From Oscillospiraceae bacterium (GTDB lineage: Bacteria > Bacillota > Clostridia > Oscillospirales > Acutalibacteraceae), in assembly GCA_902796905.1 (NCBI GenBank), contig CADBQU010000007.1:1-57521 (forward strand): DNA of 57,521 nucleotides, given 5' to 3'. Made by a program: the position numbers and the translations under genes. Below are positions 1 to 9,022 of this stretch, piece after piece (positions within the stretch are counted from its first letter, which is position 1; each line of letters begins with the position of its first letter). The notes beneath the pieces are model-generated. The model did no database searches. It was not told the DNA's origin and saw only the letters and a list, made by a program, of their open reading frames with translations.

Positions 1-36
1 GCGAAACCGTGGCAGGTTCAAGTCTTGCCTAGTGAA
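1..36 (+). tRNA. 3' end of a tRNA (partial, possibly Leu-type)
   Basis: The window opens inside what looks like a tRNA. Bases 12-16 (GCAGG) pair with 24-28 (CTTGC) around the loop TTCAAGT, matching the invariant GTTCRANYC of the T arm. Bases 29-35 would be the 3' strand of the acceptor stem and base 36 the discriminator. No CCA is encoded, unlike the tRNA-Arg downstream. The preceding GCGAAACCGTG resembles the long variable arm of a class II tRNA such as Leu, but the anticodon is outside the window, so the identity is a guess. A degraded copy is possible. Confidence 0.5.
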
Positions 37-61
37 AAGTTAAAAATAAAAAAGTAAAAAT

Positions 62-94
62 CGGTAAACCTCTGATGAGATTTACCGCTTTTTT
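62..94. terminator. Bidirectional terminator between two tRNAs
   Basis: CGGTAAA (62-68) pairs with TTTACCG (81-87). A CTC/GAG extension and a TGAT loop complete the stem. A T run (89-94) follows on the plus strand and an A-rich run precedes it, which becomes a T run on the minus strand. It can stop transcripts from the left-edge tRNA and from the convergent tRNA-Arg. Confidence 0.75.
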
Positions 95-170
95 GGTGCG
101 CCGGAAGGGATTCGAACCCCCGACCTTTTGGTTCGTAGCCAAACACTCTATCCAACTGAGCTACCGGCGC
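94..170 (-). tRNA. tRNA-Arg (anticodon ACG)
   Basis: A complete cloverleaf is present on the minus strand. The acceptor stem is GCGCCGG paired with CCGGCGC, the discriminator is A and CCA is encoded (94-96). The D arm contains AGCTCAGTTGGATAGAG, the anticodon loop is CTACGAA with anticodon ACG, and the T arm carries GGTTCGAATCC. ACG reads CGN codons after deamination of the first base to inosine. Size is 77 nt including CCA, as expected. Confidence 0.96.
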
Positions 171-367
171 GTACACTTTTCGTGCCTGTCTATAATACCA
201 CAACAAATTTTAAAATGCAATAGTTTTTTTAATTTTTAATGCTATTTTATTATCAATACCTATTTATTAAGAATATACCGCGTTTTTTAGGAAAAAATAT
301 GTTAAGGATTTATAAAAATTTATATTAAAATTTCAGGCGTTTAATTTATATTTTTAGGAGAGATACT

Positions 368-1747
368 ATGCAAAAAAATACGCAAAAATTAAGGGAAGAA
401 AAAATTAAGGGAACCATAGTAAAAATAGTTTCTTTTACCGTGGCTTTAATTTTGGTGGCTTTTGGTTTTATTATAAAAATGTGCCACGATAAAAAAATGC
501 TGCAAATAGAAAATTATAACACTTACAGCAGAGCGTTCGTAGGGCTTACCGAAAATGCCGAAAACGTTAATTTTGCTTTAAAAAAGGCAATGTATACAAC
601 CGATAGCAATATGCTTGCCAATTACGCGTGCGAAATTATAACCGAAAGCTCCGCGGCGGTAACCAATTTGTCTTCGTTGCCTATAAACAAAGGCAGCAGC
701 GCCATTTTAAAGTTTTTTACCCAAACCGGAGATTTTTCGTTTTATCTTTCTAAAAAAGCCGCGGCAAAAAAAGATATAAGCAGTTCCGAACAGCAAAATT
801 TAGCTTCTTTAAGCGCGGTTTCCGAAAAAATTTTCGAACGTTTGGAAAACGCCGAGGCCGAACACAATAATATGAATTATTATAACGATAATATAAAAAA
901 TATGGATTTAAGCATAGAGGGATTTGACGAAAACAGTATTATAAATTTAAGCGGTGTTTTAAACGAAAACGACGACACTTTAAAAAGCTATCCCACTTTA
1001 ATTTACGACGGTCCGTATTCAGAACATTTATTGAATAAAAAATCTGTTTTTTTAAGCGGTGTTAAAGAAGTTTCTTTGGAATTTGCAAAAGCCGCAGCGG
1101 CAAAGGCTGCGGGCGTAAAAGAAAGCGAGCTGAGCAAAACCTACGAAGAAAACGGAAATTTAAGCGCCTACAGATTTAATTATTCCGGCGGTACGGTAAC
1201 GGTTACAAAAAACGGTGGATATTTAATGTATTTAAGAAAAAACGTTACTCAAAGCGAAAGTAAAATATCTGCAAACGAAGCCGTAAGAAAAGCTCTTGAA
1301 TTTTTAAAAAATAATTTTGATTACAGCTTTAAACAGTCTTATTATTCAATTTCAAACGGAATATGCACCGTTAATTTTGCTTATTATAAAGACGATGTTA
1401 TATATTATCCCGATTTGGTTAAAGTGGGTATAGATTTAAATAACGGCAATACGGTGCTTTTTGACGGCAGTACCTTTTTGCTTAATCATAAAACCCGCAA
1501 TTTTGAAAACCCGCAAATTTCTGTAACCGACGCCCAAGCAAAGCTTTCGAGTAAATTAAATATAGAATCTTATAAGCTTGCCGTAATACCTTCGGACGAT
1601 GCCGGCGAAAGCGAAAAATTCACTTACGAATTTTTAACCAAAAACGAATTGGGCGAAGATATGTTGATTTATATAAATTGTAAAACCGGCGAAGAAGAGG
1701 ATATTTTAATTTTATTAAAAACCGACGGCGGAACTTTAACAAAATAA
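368..1747 (+). CDS. ypeB: Spore germination protein YpeB
   Basis: YpeB in Bacillus is a spore membrane protein needed for the stability and location of the cortex-lytic enzyme SleB. This 459-residue protein matches the usual length of about 450. It has one N-terminal membrane segment (about residues 18-37). The family's helical YpeB region follows, recognisable by the stretch with LPINKGSS and QTGDFSFYLS (about 105-130). Two PepSY-like repeats end the protein (about 230-320 and 375-459). The start is set by an AGGAGA site just upstream. It sits alone between a tRNA and pckG, with no sleB beside it, unlike the sleB-ypeB operon of Bacillus. It is one of the better clues that the organism forms spores. 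Confidence 0.9.
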   Translation: MQKNTQKLREEKIKGTIVKIVSFTVALILVAFGFIIKMCHDKKMLQIENYNTYSRAFVGLTENAENVNFALKKAMYTTDSNMLANYACEIITESSAAVTNLSSLPINKGSSAILKFFTQTGDFSFYLSKKAAAKKDISSSEQQNLASLSAVSEKIFERLENAEAEHNNMNYYNDNIKNMDLSIEGFDENSIINLSGVLNENDDTLKSYPTLIYDGPYSEHLLNKKSVFLSGVKEVSLEFAKAAAAKAAGVKESELSKTYEENGNLSAYRFNYSGGTVTVTKNGGYLMYLRKNVTQSESKISANEAVRKALEFLKNNFDYSFKQSYYSISNGICTVNFAYYKDDVIYYPDLVKVGIDLNNGNTVLFDGSTFLLNHKTRNFENPQISVTDAQAKLSSKLNIESYKLAVIPSDDAGESEKFTYEFLTKNELGEDMLIYINCKTGEEEDILILLKTDGGTLTK

Positions 1748-1794
1748 ATTTTAACGTTTTTTGTATTAAAAATGCAATTAAAATTTAAAAAACA

Positions 1795-1836
1795 AAAAAG
1801 TGAGGATACACGGAAAACTTCCGGTCCTCACTTTTT
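1795..1836. terminator. Bidirectional terminator between ypeB and pckG
   Basis: GTGAGGA (1800-1806) pairs with TCCTCAC (1825-1831). The stem is flanked by an A run on the left and a T run on the right, so it can end both the plus-strand ypeB transcript and the minus-strand pckG transcript. Confidence 0.85.
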
Positions 1837-1868
1837 ATTCAAGTTTTATTTTGCCTAAAGATTTAAAC

Positions 1869-3650
1869 TTATTTTAAAGCTGCTTTTAAATTGTTAAGCT
1901 GTTCACGAAGCTGTTCGGGTAATTTGTTACCGAATTTTTTGTAATGCTCTTCAATTTCGTCAGCTTCTTTAGTCCAGATATCTTTGTCAACTTCCAAAAT
2001 GCCTTTTAAAGTATCAATAGACATATCCAAATCCGTAAGGTCTATATCTTCTGCATTTGGAATATAGCCTATAGCGGTTTCCCTTGCGTTTGCTTTGCCT
2101 TCGCAACGGTCGATAATCCAGTTTAAAACTCTCATATTATCGCCGAATCCGGGCCAGATAAAGTTGCCTTCGTCATCAGTTCTAAACCAGTTAACGTTAA
2201 ATATCTTAGGAGCCTTATCGCCTAATTTTTCGCCCATATCAAGCCAATGTTTAAAGTAATCGCCCATATTGTAGCCGCAGAACGGAAGCATTGCCATGGG
2301 GTCTCTTCTTACTACGCCTACTGCGCCTGCAGCTGCGGCTGTGGTTTCACTGGCCATTGTAGAACCTACAAATACGCCGTTAACCCAATCTTTGGATTGA
2401 TATACCAACGGAGTGCATTTTGCTCTTCTTCCGCCGAAGATGATTGCGGAGATAGGTACGCCCGCACCTTTATCGAATTCATCCGATAAGCAAGGACAAT
2501 TCTTTGCGGGAGCTGTGAAACGGGAGTTGGGATGAGCTGCGCTGGTTTCAACCTTTTTGGTTTTGTCATATTTGGTGTAATCCCAGGGTTCGCCTCTCCA
2601 GTTAAGAGCGTTTTTAGGAGGATTTTTGTCAAGTCCTTCCCACCAAACCGTATTGTCGTCTAAATTTAATGCAACGTTTGTAAATATTGTGTTTTTCTTT
2701 GTGCTTTCAAGAGCGTTAAAGTTGGAATGAGCATTGGTGCCGGGAGCTACGCCGAAGAAGCCGTTTTCGGGGTTAATGGCGTAAAGTCTGCCGTCGGGAC
2801 CGATTTTCATCCAGGCAATATCGTCGCCTACAGTCCAAATTTTGTAGCCTTTTTTCTTTAAATATTCCGGAGGAATTAACATAGCGAGGTTTGTTTTACC
2901 GCAAGCAGACGGGAATGCTGCCGCAATATATTTAACTTCGCCTTTGGGATTTTCAAGACCTAATATAAGCATATGTTCTGCCATCCAGCCTTCTTTCCAG
3001 CCCTGGAAAGAAGCAATTCTTAAAGCAAAACATTTTTTGCCTAAAAGAACGTTTCCGCCGTATGCAGAGTTTACCGAAATAATGGTATTGTCTTCGGGGA
3101 AGTGGCAGATGTAACGGTTTTCGGGGTCTACGTTACATTTTGCATGTAAACCTCTAACCCAATCGTTGCTGTCGCCTAAAGTATCCAATACTTTTTGACC
3201 TATACGGGTCATAATAGCCATATTTAAAACAACATAAATACTGTCGGTTACTTCAACGCCTATTTTGGCAATAGGAGAACCTATAGGACCCATAGAATAG
3301 GGGATAATATACATTGTACGGCCTTTGTAGCTGTCTCTTGCAATGTTGTAAAGTTTTTCGTACATTTCTTTGGGGTCGCACCAATTGTTGGTAGGACCTG
3401 CGGTTTCTTTGTCTTTAGTACAAATAAAAGTACGGTCTTCTACACGGGCAACATCGTTAGGCTTGGTTCTGTGTAAATAGCAGCCGGGTAATTTTTCCTG
3501 ATTTAATTTAATCATTTCGCCGGTTTCTACTGCTTCTTTGCGCAATTCTTCAAGCTGTTCTTCACTGCCGGTTATAAGAACAACATTGTCCGGATTAACA
3601 AGATTTTTCATCTCTTCAATCCATGCTGCAAGGGTTTTATTTTTAATCAT
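1869..3650 (-). CDS. pckG: Phosphoenolpyruvate carboxykinase (GTP)
   Basis: It interconverts oxaloacetate plus GTP with phosphoenolpyruvate, CO2 and GDP, in the cytoplasm at the junction of the C4 acids and gluconeogenesis. The 593 residues fit the GTP-dependent family (about 600), not the ATP-dependent one (about 530). The P-loop signature FPSACGKTNLA is at residues 246-256. The GTP-family RWE-type N-terminal region is represented by the stretch around TMYIIPYSMGPIGSP (about 112-126). A GGAGG site lies 8 bases before the ATG. It is monocistronic, with its own predicted promoter and a shared terminator. In anaerobes this enzyme often runs toward oxaloacetate to feed succinate or aspartate; the direction here is not deducible. 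Confidence 0.96.
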   Translation of the reverse strand: MIKNKTLAAWIEEMKNLVNPDNVVLITGSEEQLEELRKEAVETGEMIKLNQEKLPGCYLHRTKPNDVARVEDRTFICTKDKETAGPTNNWCDPKEMYEKLYNIARDSYKGRTMYIIPYSMGPIGSPIAKIGVEVTDSIYVVLNMAIMTRIGQKVLDTLGDSNDWVRGLHAKCNVDPENRYICHFPEDNTIISVNSAYGGNVLLGKKCFALRIASFQGWKEGWMAEHMLILGLENPKGEVKYIAAAFPSACGKTNLAMLIPPEYLKKKGYKIWTVGDDIAWMKIGPDGRLYAINPENGFFGVAPGTNAHSNFNALESTKKNTIFTNVALNLDDNTVWWEGLDKNPPKNALNWRGEPWDYTKYDKTKKVETSAAHPNSRFTAPAKNCPCLSDEFDKGAGVPISAIIFGGRRAKCTPLVYQSKDWVNGVFVGSTMASETTAAAAGAVGVVRRDPMAMLPFCGYNMGDYFKHWLDMGEKLGDKAPKIFNVNWFRTDDEGNFIWPGFGDNMRVLNWIIDRCEGKANARETAIGYIPNAEDIDLTDLDMSIDTLKGILEVDKDIWTKEADEIEEHYKKFGNKLPEQLREQLNNLKAALK

Positions 3651-3765
3651 AATTTTTTCCTCCCATTATAATTAAATTATTTATTTTGGCAGGCAAATAG
3701 GCAAAAGGTTAAAACTGTATAAACTTTAAATTAAAACCAAATTTCACCTATTAACACTATTATTT

Positions 3766-3794
3766 ATATTATCATAATTTAAAAGGTTAATCAA
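3766..3794 (-). promoter_or_regulatory. Candidate sigma-A promoter of pckG
   Basis: Read on the minus strand, TTGATT (3789-3794) and TAATAT (3766-3771) are separated by 17 bases, about 115 bases before the pckG start. The -10 is only a moderate match, so this is tentative. The 3651-3994 gap otherwise holds one copy of the CAATCAGGGTACAA repeat and a single hairpin. Confidence 0.4.
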
Positions 3795-3868
3795 CAATAA
3801 TATGTTAAAAATTTTTTAATTTTCACTTATTATTAAATACAATACAAACATTGTGCCTTAATAGTATA

Positions 3869-3924
3869 GACAAACAAAACGGGAAAATATTCCGTTAGGG
3901 AACTGTTGTACCCTGATTGCTTTG
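3869..3924 (-). repeat. Dispersed repeat family R, copy C (partial)
   Basis: On the minus strand this copy reads from the core CAATCAGGGTACAA through a GGAA/TTCC hairpin to GTTTGTC. It matches the first half of the copy at 46898-47004. The second hairpin of the full element is missing. It lies downstream of the secreted-protein gene ending at 3995, with the core facing that gene's 3' end, as in every other copy. Confidence 0.75.
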
Positions 3925-3961
3925 GCTAAGGCAAAAGTTTAATTTTTGCCTTAGCCAAAGT
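3922..3961. repeat. Single long hairpin next to repeat copy C
   Basis: TTTGGCTAAGGCAAAA pairs with TTTTGCCTTAGCCAAA around a 7-base loop. No T run follows on either strand, so it is not a convincing terminator, although its place after the exporter operon would suit one. The arm sequence resembles single arms of the cloverleaf elements described below. Confidence 0.6.
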
Positions 3962-3994
3962 TTTTAAAGCCTAAATTTGTTTTTAAAAAACAAA

Positions 3995-5974
3995 CTATTC
4001 TATTGCGCTTGTACGGTAAACAAATTTTACTTTGCCGTCCATATCATCCGATATTCCGGAGAAGGATTTATAATCTTTGGAAACATCTACCGTGGCTTTT
4101 AAGCGTGTTACAACCGAGGCCAAATCGCCTTTAACCAAAGAAACTATTTTTTCCAAACCTTGATTGTTTAATTCTTTTAATCCGTCGCTTAGCTTTAAGC
4201 TGCCCGATGTTAATTCGCCTACGCCTTCTTTTAAAGCAGGTAAATTGCTTTTAAGCTCTTTTGTGCCTTGTGTAACTTTTTCTACACCGGCGGTATAGCT
4301 TAAAATGCCTTCGTAGAACCGGTTGTATTTATTTAATTGGTCTAAGGCAGAATCTATTTGCGGTTTTAGGGTTTGTTTTGCAAGGTTTAACATTAAGCCG
4401 TTAATTGCGGCTTTTCCCTGTGCGGTAGAGGCTTCGGCAGCATACTGGCTGTACTTGGAAGCTTCCGTAACCATTGTTTGCGCTGCGGACACATAATTTT
4501 GTGCGTCTCCGCCTTTGGTGCTTGCAAGATAAATTGCAACGGAGGTTATTCTTTCGGCTACGGCAGGAACTTTAACCTGAGCTAAAACCGCATTATATAA
4601 TGCCGGATTGCCTGCGGTTAAATTAGGTACTTTTTGTACGGTGCCGGCGCTGGTTAAAAGTTTTGAAATTTCGGGCAAAGCTTCTTCGGTGGTTTTGCCT
4701 TGTTTGCCGTAAACATAAAGCATATATTTAACCGTATCGTACTGGTCTTCGGGAACGCCTTTTGCCTTTAAGGTATCGTTTACTTTAGCCGAAGCTATTG
4801 AAACCAACTGTTTTTGCTGGGTTTCGGTAGGATTATTAATAAGTCCGTTTAAAACGGTTTTATAATTATCTTTTGTTAAAGAATCTATAGTTATGTTATT
4901 TGCTTTAATTTGATTTTCTACTGTTGAAAGAATAGAGCCGTAAACGGTGTCGGCACCGGCGTTTAATTCGGAGCTGTGAGAAGAAATTTCGCTTAAACCG
5001 TTATAAATAGCGTCTACGCCCGAAATTAAAGTGTCTGTTTTTGAAAGTAAGGTATTTAAACCGTTATAAAGCGAAGAACTGCCGTTTAAAAGTTTATTCA
5101 TACCGCTTGAAAGAGCGTCGGCTTTATCCGCAATACTGTCAAGAGAATCAAATTTGGAAGTATCTACCGCGCTGAACACTTCGTTTGTGGCTATTGTAAC
5201 CGTATTGCCCAAAGTAAAGTTTTCTACGTCTGCGGTAATTTCAATATAATCGGGGATGGAGTAATCGGAGCTGTTTAAATTAAGGTTATCGCTAAGTCCC
5301 GGAAAAGCTACGCCTAAAACCGCCGTGCGGTCGCCGTCGTTAATGATTTTTCCGTTTAAAACATCAACATTTTTAAAGTTGTCATTATCTAAAAGCATAC
5401 CGGTAAGCATAACAAACGGAACGTAAATTTTTTCTTTTTTGCCGTCTACGGTAACGTTTTCGTACTGGTTGTTTTTATAGTCAAATCTTATGGTGCATTT
5501 ACCGCTTTTGCCCAAAAGCTCTTTGGGGCTAATGCTTTTGCCGTTTAATTTGTAACTTACCGAAAGGTCTACGGGAAGCTCTTTTTCTATATTTCCGTTA
5601 TAGTAAATGTCTTTTCCGTTAGCGTCCCAAACCTTCATATTGTCTTTGTTAAGGGTATAGCTTTCGTCGCCTTTAACATTTTCAATATTTGTAAGTTCGG
5701 ATTTATCGTTAAGTTTGGCGTTTGCAACCGAATTTTTAATCCAGTCGCTTACTATAATTTTTTCAACGCTGCCGTCGGCGCCTGCCAAAACATAAACCGT
5801 TTCGTCTTTTTCGCATTTGTCGTTTTCGGTTGCGGTTGCGGCAACTTTGGTATCGGCAGTTGCTTTTTTAGAGGTTTCGGTACTGTTCTGTGCCAAAATT
5901 CCGGCGCTTAACGAACTTAAAAGAACCGTTACCGAAAGAGTAGCAGATAAAATTTTTAAGGTTTTATTTTTCAT
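3995..5974 (-). CDS. Secreted YhgE-like protein, partner of MMPL exporter
   Basis: The exact function is unknown to me. It is a 659-residue exported protein: a signal peptide (residues 1-29, MKNKTLKI then a hydrophobic core ending near SAGILAQ), a Thr/Lys-rich linker, a beta-rich domain (about 60-265), and a long helical region (about 275-640). That region has repeated G-spaced leucines (LLNGSSSLYNGLNTLLS, LTSGSLKLSDGLKEL) like the extracellular part of YhgE/Pip proteins. No transmembrane segment is visible after the signal peptide, whereas typical YhgE proteins have several. Its ATG overlaps the end of the MMPL gene by 11 bases, so the two are translationally coupled and probably act together at the cell surface. 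Confidence 0.7.
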   Translation of the reverse strand: MKNKTLKILSATLSVTVLLSSLSAGILAQNSTETSKKATADTKVAATATENDKCEKDETVYVLAGADGSVEKIIVSDWIKNSVANAKLNDKSELTNIENVKGDESYTLNKDNMKVWDANGKDIYYNGNIEKELPVDLSVSYKLNGKSISPKELLGKSGKCTIRFDYKNNQYENVTVDGKKEKIYVPFVMLTGMLLDNDNFKNVDVLNGKIINDGDRTAVLGVAFPGLSDNLNLNSSDYSIPDYIEITADVENFTLGNTVTIATNEVFSAVDTSKFDSLDSIADKADALSSGMNKLLNGSSSLYNGLNTLLSKTDTLISGVDAIYNGLSEISSHSSELNAGADTVYGSILSTVENQIKANNITIDSLTKDNYKTVLNGLINNPTETQQKQLVSIASAKVNDTLKAKGVPEDQYDTVKYMLYVYGKQGKTTEEALPEISKLLTSAGTVQKVPNLTAGNPALYNAVLAQVKVPAVAERITSVAIYLASTKGGDAQNYVSAAQTMVTEASKYSQYAAEASTAQGKAAINGLMLNLAKQTLKPQIDSALDQLNKYNRFYEGILSYTAGVEKVTQGTKELKSNLPALKEGVGELTSGSLKLSDGLKELNNQGLEKIVSLVKGDLASVVTRLKATVDVSKDYKSFSGISDDMDGKVKFVYRTSAIE

Positions 5975-8264
5975 TTAAATCTTCCTCCTTGGTTTCGTTT
6001 AAAACATTATTTTGTGAGTTTTGTGTATTTGTGGTATTAACTGCATTGCTTACGGGTTCTTTTTTGTTTTCGGTTTTGCCGAAAGCATTGTTTAAAGCCC
6101 GGTCAATTTCAGAATTATCGTTTGTGGTTTCTGCATTTGCATCTGCGCCTGTAGTTGCGTAGGTTTTTTTTGCCGAACCTTTGCTTGAATTGCTTGTGCT
6201 TTTAATTTTCATACCCAAAGTGGTTTTAATAATAACTTTATCAAACAAAATCAAAAGCGCAGGTAAGAAGAATATTACGCAAATAATGCTTATTACGGCG
6301 CCTCTTGCCATTAACATACACATAGAACTTATAATGTCTATATCCGAATAAACCGCAACGCCGAATGTTGCCGCAAACAAACCTAAACCGCTTACTATAA
6401 TAGAGGGGATTGAGGCTCCCAATGCTACGGATACCGCTTGTTTTTTATCTAATCCGCTAACACGTTCGGCTTTGTAACGCGTGGTTAAAAGTATAGCGTA
6501 GTCTACCGTGGCACCAAGCTGTATGGTACTTATACATATAGGCGCTATAAACGGAAGCTGCTGGTTCATATAGTGGGGAAGTCCCAAGTTGATAAATATT
6601 GCAAGTTCTATTACCGAAATTAAAATAAACGGTAAAGATAAGCTCTTTTGGTTGAGTAAAATTATTAAGAAGATAAGCGCTATAGAAACGGCGTTAACAA
6701 CTTTAAAGTCGTGGTCGGTGGTTTCTATCATATCTTTCATACATGGAGCTTCGCCTATAAGCATACCGCTTTTATCATATTTTTTAATTATGGAATTTAA
6801 ACTGTCTATTTGATTATTTACATTGTCGCTTGCAACATGATATTCCGAATTTATAAGCATAAGCTCCCATTTATCGCTTTTTAATACGGTTCTTACGCTG
6901 TCGGGTAAAATTTCTTCGGGAACCCTTGAACCTATTACGGATTCTAAGCTTAAAACGTATTTTACGCCTTTAACCTGTTCCATTTCGTCTATCATATTAT
7001 GAACGGTTTTTGTAGGCAAGCTTGAATTTACCAAAACCATATGTGTAGAGGCAATATCAAATTCTTCCGACAATTTGGAATTTGCTATTACAACATCTAT
7101 ATCTTCGGGTAAGCATTGGCCCATATCGTAGTAAACTTCGCTGTTTGTTTTGCTGTATCCGTAATATGCCGGGGTAATAAGTAAAACAAATATTATTAAA
7201 AATACAGGGAAGATTTTAACCAAGCCCTTAGACATTTTGTGTGTATTGGGAATAATTGATTTATGAGATAATTTTGATAAAGGCTTATCAAAAATAAGTA
7301 TAAGCGACGGTAAAACCGTAACGCAGCCCAAAACGCCCAATATAACGCCTTTTGCCATAACTATACCTAAGTCTTTACCTAATGTAAAGCTCATAAAACA
7401 AAGAGCTATAAAGCCGGCAACCGTTGTAATGGAACTGCCCAAAACAGAGTTCCAGGTTTTTTTAATTGCAACCGCCATGGCTTCGTTTTTATCGGGATAC
7501 TTAAGCTTTTCTTCGTTGTAGCTGTGCCAAAGGAAAATTGAATAGTCCATTGTAACGGCTAACTGTAAAACCGCCGATAACGCTTTGGTTATGTATGATA
7601 TTTCGCCCAAGAAGTAGTTGCTTCCCAAATTTAAAAGTATCATCATACCTATAGACGCCAAAAAGATAAAAGGAATTAACCAGTTGTCTAACAGTATCAT
7701 CATAGCGGCGCAAGCCAATAAAACGGCTATGCCTACATATATAGGCTCTTCTTTTTCGCAAAGGTCTTTTAAATCGTTAACCAATGCGGACATACCCGAA
7801 ACAAAGCATTGTTTTCCGGCTGTGGCGCGAATATCTTTAATTGCTTTAAGCGTTGCGTCTTCCGAAGTAGAGCTGTCAAAGAAAACCGCTACCAACGTAG
7901 ATTTATCGGTATTAAATGCTTTATAAAATTTTTCCGGAAGCATTTCTTTCGGGAAAGAAAGGTCTGCTATTGAATCATAGCCTATAACCGTATCTACATG
8001 GTCTATTTTTTTAACGTTTTCTATCATTGCTTTAGTGTCTTTATCAGACATATTTTCTACAACAATAAAGGCAAATGCGCCTTTTTTGAATTCTTGCATC
8101 AACTCGTCTTGACCCTTTACCGTTTCCATATCTTTTGGTAAATAAGTAAGCATATCGTAGTTAATTCTTATGCTTAAATATCCAAAAAGCGAAGGAACAA
8201 GCAAAACTAAAGTTAATACCAAAATAAGAACTTTGTGTTTAACAATGGATTTTGCTAACTTCAT
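5964..8264 (-). CDS. MMPL/RND family transporter
   Basis: A resistance-nodulation-division type membrane exporter of 766 residues with the family's duplicated plan. Each half has one membrane helix (residues 9-30 and about 350-370), a large extracellular domain, then a block of five or six helices. The second block contains LGATVDYAILL, equivalent to LAVTMDYSIFLW in the first half; these hold the acidic D in TM4/TM10 expected for proton coupling. The last 80 or so residues are a polar Ser/Asn/Thr-rich tail that looks disordered. It starts two bases after the DUF308 gene ends. The substrate is unknown; relatives export lipids or hydrophobic compounds. Probably controlled by the divergent TetR-like gene. 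Confidence 0.88.
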   Translation of the reverse strand: MKLAKSIVKHKVLILVLTLVLLVPSLFGYLSIRINYDMLTYLPKDMETVKGQDELMQEFKKGAFAFIVVENMSDKDTKAMIENVKKIDHVDTVIGYDSIADLSFPKEMLPEKFYKAFNTDKSTLVAVFFDSSTSEDATLKAIKDIRATAGKQCFVSGMSALVNDLKDLCEKEEPIYVGIAVLLACAAMMILLDNWLIPFIFLASIGMMILLNLGSNYFLGEISYITKALSAVLQLAVTMDYSIFLWHSYNEEKLKYPDKNEAMAVAIKKTWNSVLGSSITTVAGFIALCFMSFTLGKDLGIVMAKGVILGVLGCVTVLPSLILIFDKPLSKLSHKSIIPNTHKMSKGLVKIFPVFLIIFVLLITPAYYGYSKTNSEVYYDMGQCLPEDIDVVIANSKLSEEFDIASTHMVLVNSSLPTKTVHNMIDEMEQVKGVKYVLSLESVIGSRVPEEILPDSVRTVLKSDKWELMLINSEYHVASDNVNNQIDSLNSIIKKYDKSGMLIGEAPCMKDMIETTDHDFKVVNAVSIALIFLIILLNQKSLSLPFILISVIELAIFINLGLPHYMNQQLPFIAPICISTIQLGATVDYAILLTTRYKAERVSGLDKKQAVSVALGASIPSIIVSGLGLFAATFGVAVYSDIDIISSMCMLMARGAVISIICVIFFLPALLILFDKVIIKTTLGMKIKSTSNSSKGSAKKTYATTGADANAETTNDNSEIDRALNNAFGKTENKKEPVSNAVNTTNTQNSQNNVLNETKEEDLNEK

Positions 8265-8266
8265 TA

Positions 8267-8866
8267 TTAATCTTTATCCTCCTCGTCTGTATCTTTAAAA
8301 TAAGTTTCAACTTTTTTTGAAGGTTTTGCACCTTTAACGTTGGTAATTACGGTACACATATTTAAAATACCTTCAATTGTTAAAATAATGCCCAAAAGCG
8401 CTATAGGTACGGAACTGCTTTTTGCATAGCAAATAATTAAAACTATGCCTGCCACGGTTGCAATGCAGCCTAAAACAAAAGAAACCCACCAGGCGCTTAA
8501 GCCAAATCTTTTGGCGTCTATAGAAGTTTGAATTTTAAGCAAACCGTCAATTAAACCCAAAAGACCGAAAACAATATACATAAAGTTTAAAAGCTTTATG
8601 GGATTAAATAAAAGTACGGCTCCCAAAATTATAAGTAAAATGCCAAAAGCCAAATCATGTTGAAAAGCCAAACTGTAAAGGTCTTTGCTGAAGTAGCCGT
8701 AAAGTTTTACAATTCCGAAGATAAGTAAAACCACGCCGCTTATAATTCCTATTAAATTAGAAAAAAACGTAGGAAAAATTAAAAGCAAAAGTCCCATTAA
8801 AGTTATAGCCGAGCTTGCCGCAATATAAGAAATTTTTGCGGTTTTTACATTTTTATCGTTGCTCAT
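8267..8866 (-). CDS. DUF308 (HdeD-like) membrane protein
   Basis: A 199-residue integral membrane protein with six hydrophobic segments, the first near residues 14-35 and later ones containing GVVLLIFGIVKLYGYF and ILGAVLLFNP. The pattern of short Gly/Leu/Ile helices in pairs matches the DUF308/HdeD family. The molecular role is not known. A charged tail (FKDTDEEDKD) ends the protein. It is the first gene of an apparent three-gene operon with the MMPL exporter (2-base gap) and the secreted YhgE-like protein, so it may assist the exporter. Confidence 0.75.
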   Translation of the reverse strand: MSNDKNVKTAKISYIAASSAITLMGLLLLIFPTFFSNLIGIISGVVLLIFGIVKLYGYFSKDLYSLAFQHDLAFGILLIILGAVLLFNPIKLLNFMYIVFGLLGLIDGLLKIQTSIDAKRFGLSAWWVSFVLGCIATVAGIVLIICYAKSSSVPIALLGIILTIEGILNMCTVITNVKGAKPSKKVETYFKDTDEEDKD

Positions 8867-8925
8867 AAAATCACTCCCTTGTATTTATTTTCCAAAAAAG
8901 ATTATATTTTATTCGTAATAAAAAT

Positions 8926-8954
8926 ATAATAGGCAAAAACTTTCGAGTGTTTAA
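8926..8954 (-). promoter_or_regulatory. Candidate promoter of the DUF308-MMPL operon
   Basis: On the minus strand TTAAAC (8949-8954) and TATTAT (8926-8931) are 17 bases apart, 60 bases before the first gene. The -35 box is weak, hence modest confidence. Confidence 0.35.
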
Positions 8955-8965
8955 TTTTTAGGCAA

Positions 8966-8979
8966 ACATTGAAAAATGT
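8966..8979. promoter_or_regulatory. Small inverted repeat, possible TetR operator
   Basis: ACATT-GAAA-AATGT is a perfect 5-bp inverted repeat just upstream of the predicted exporter promoter and facing the divergent TetR-like gene. Its position suits an operator; the arms are short, so chance is not excluded. Confidence 0.25.
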
Positions 8980-9022
8980 CTAAATTTTAGTGCAAAAAAA
9001 TTTAAAGTATGTTATAATGTTC

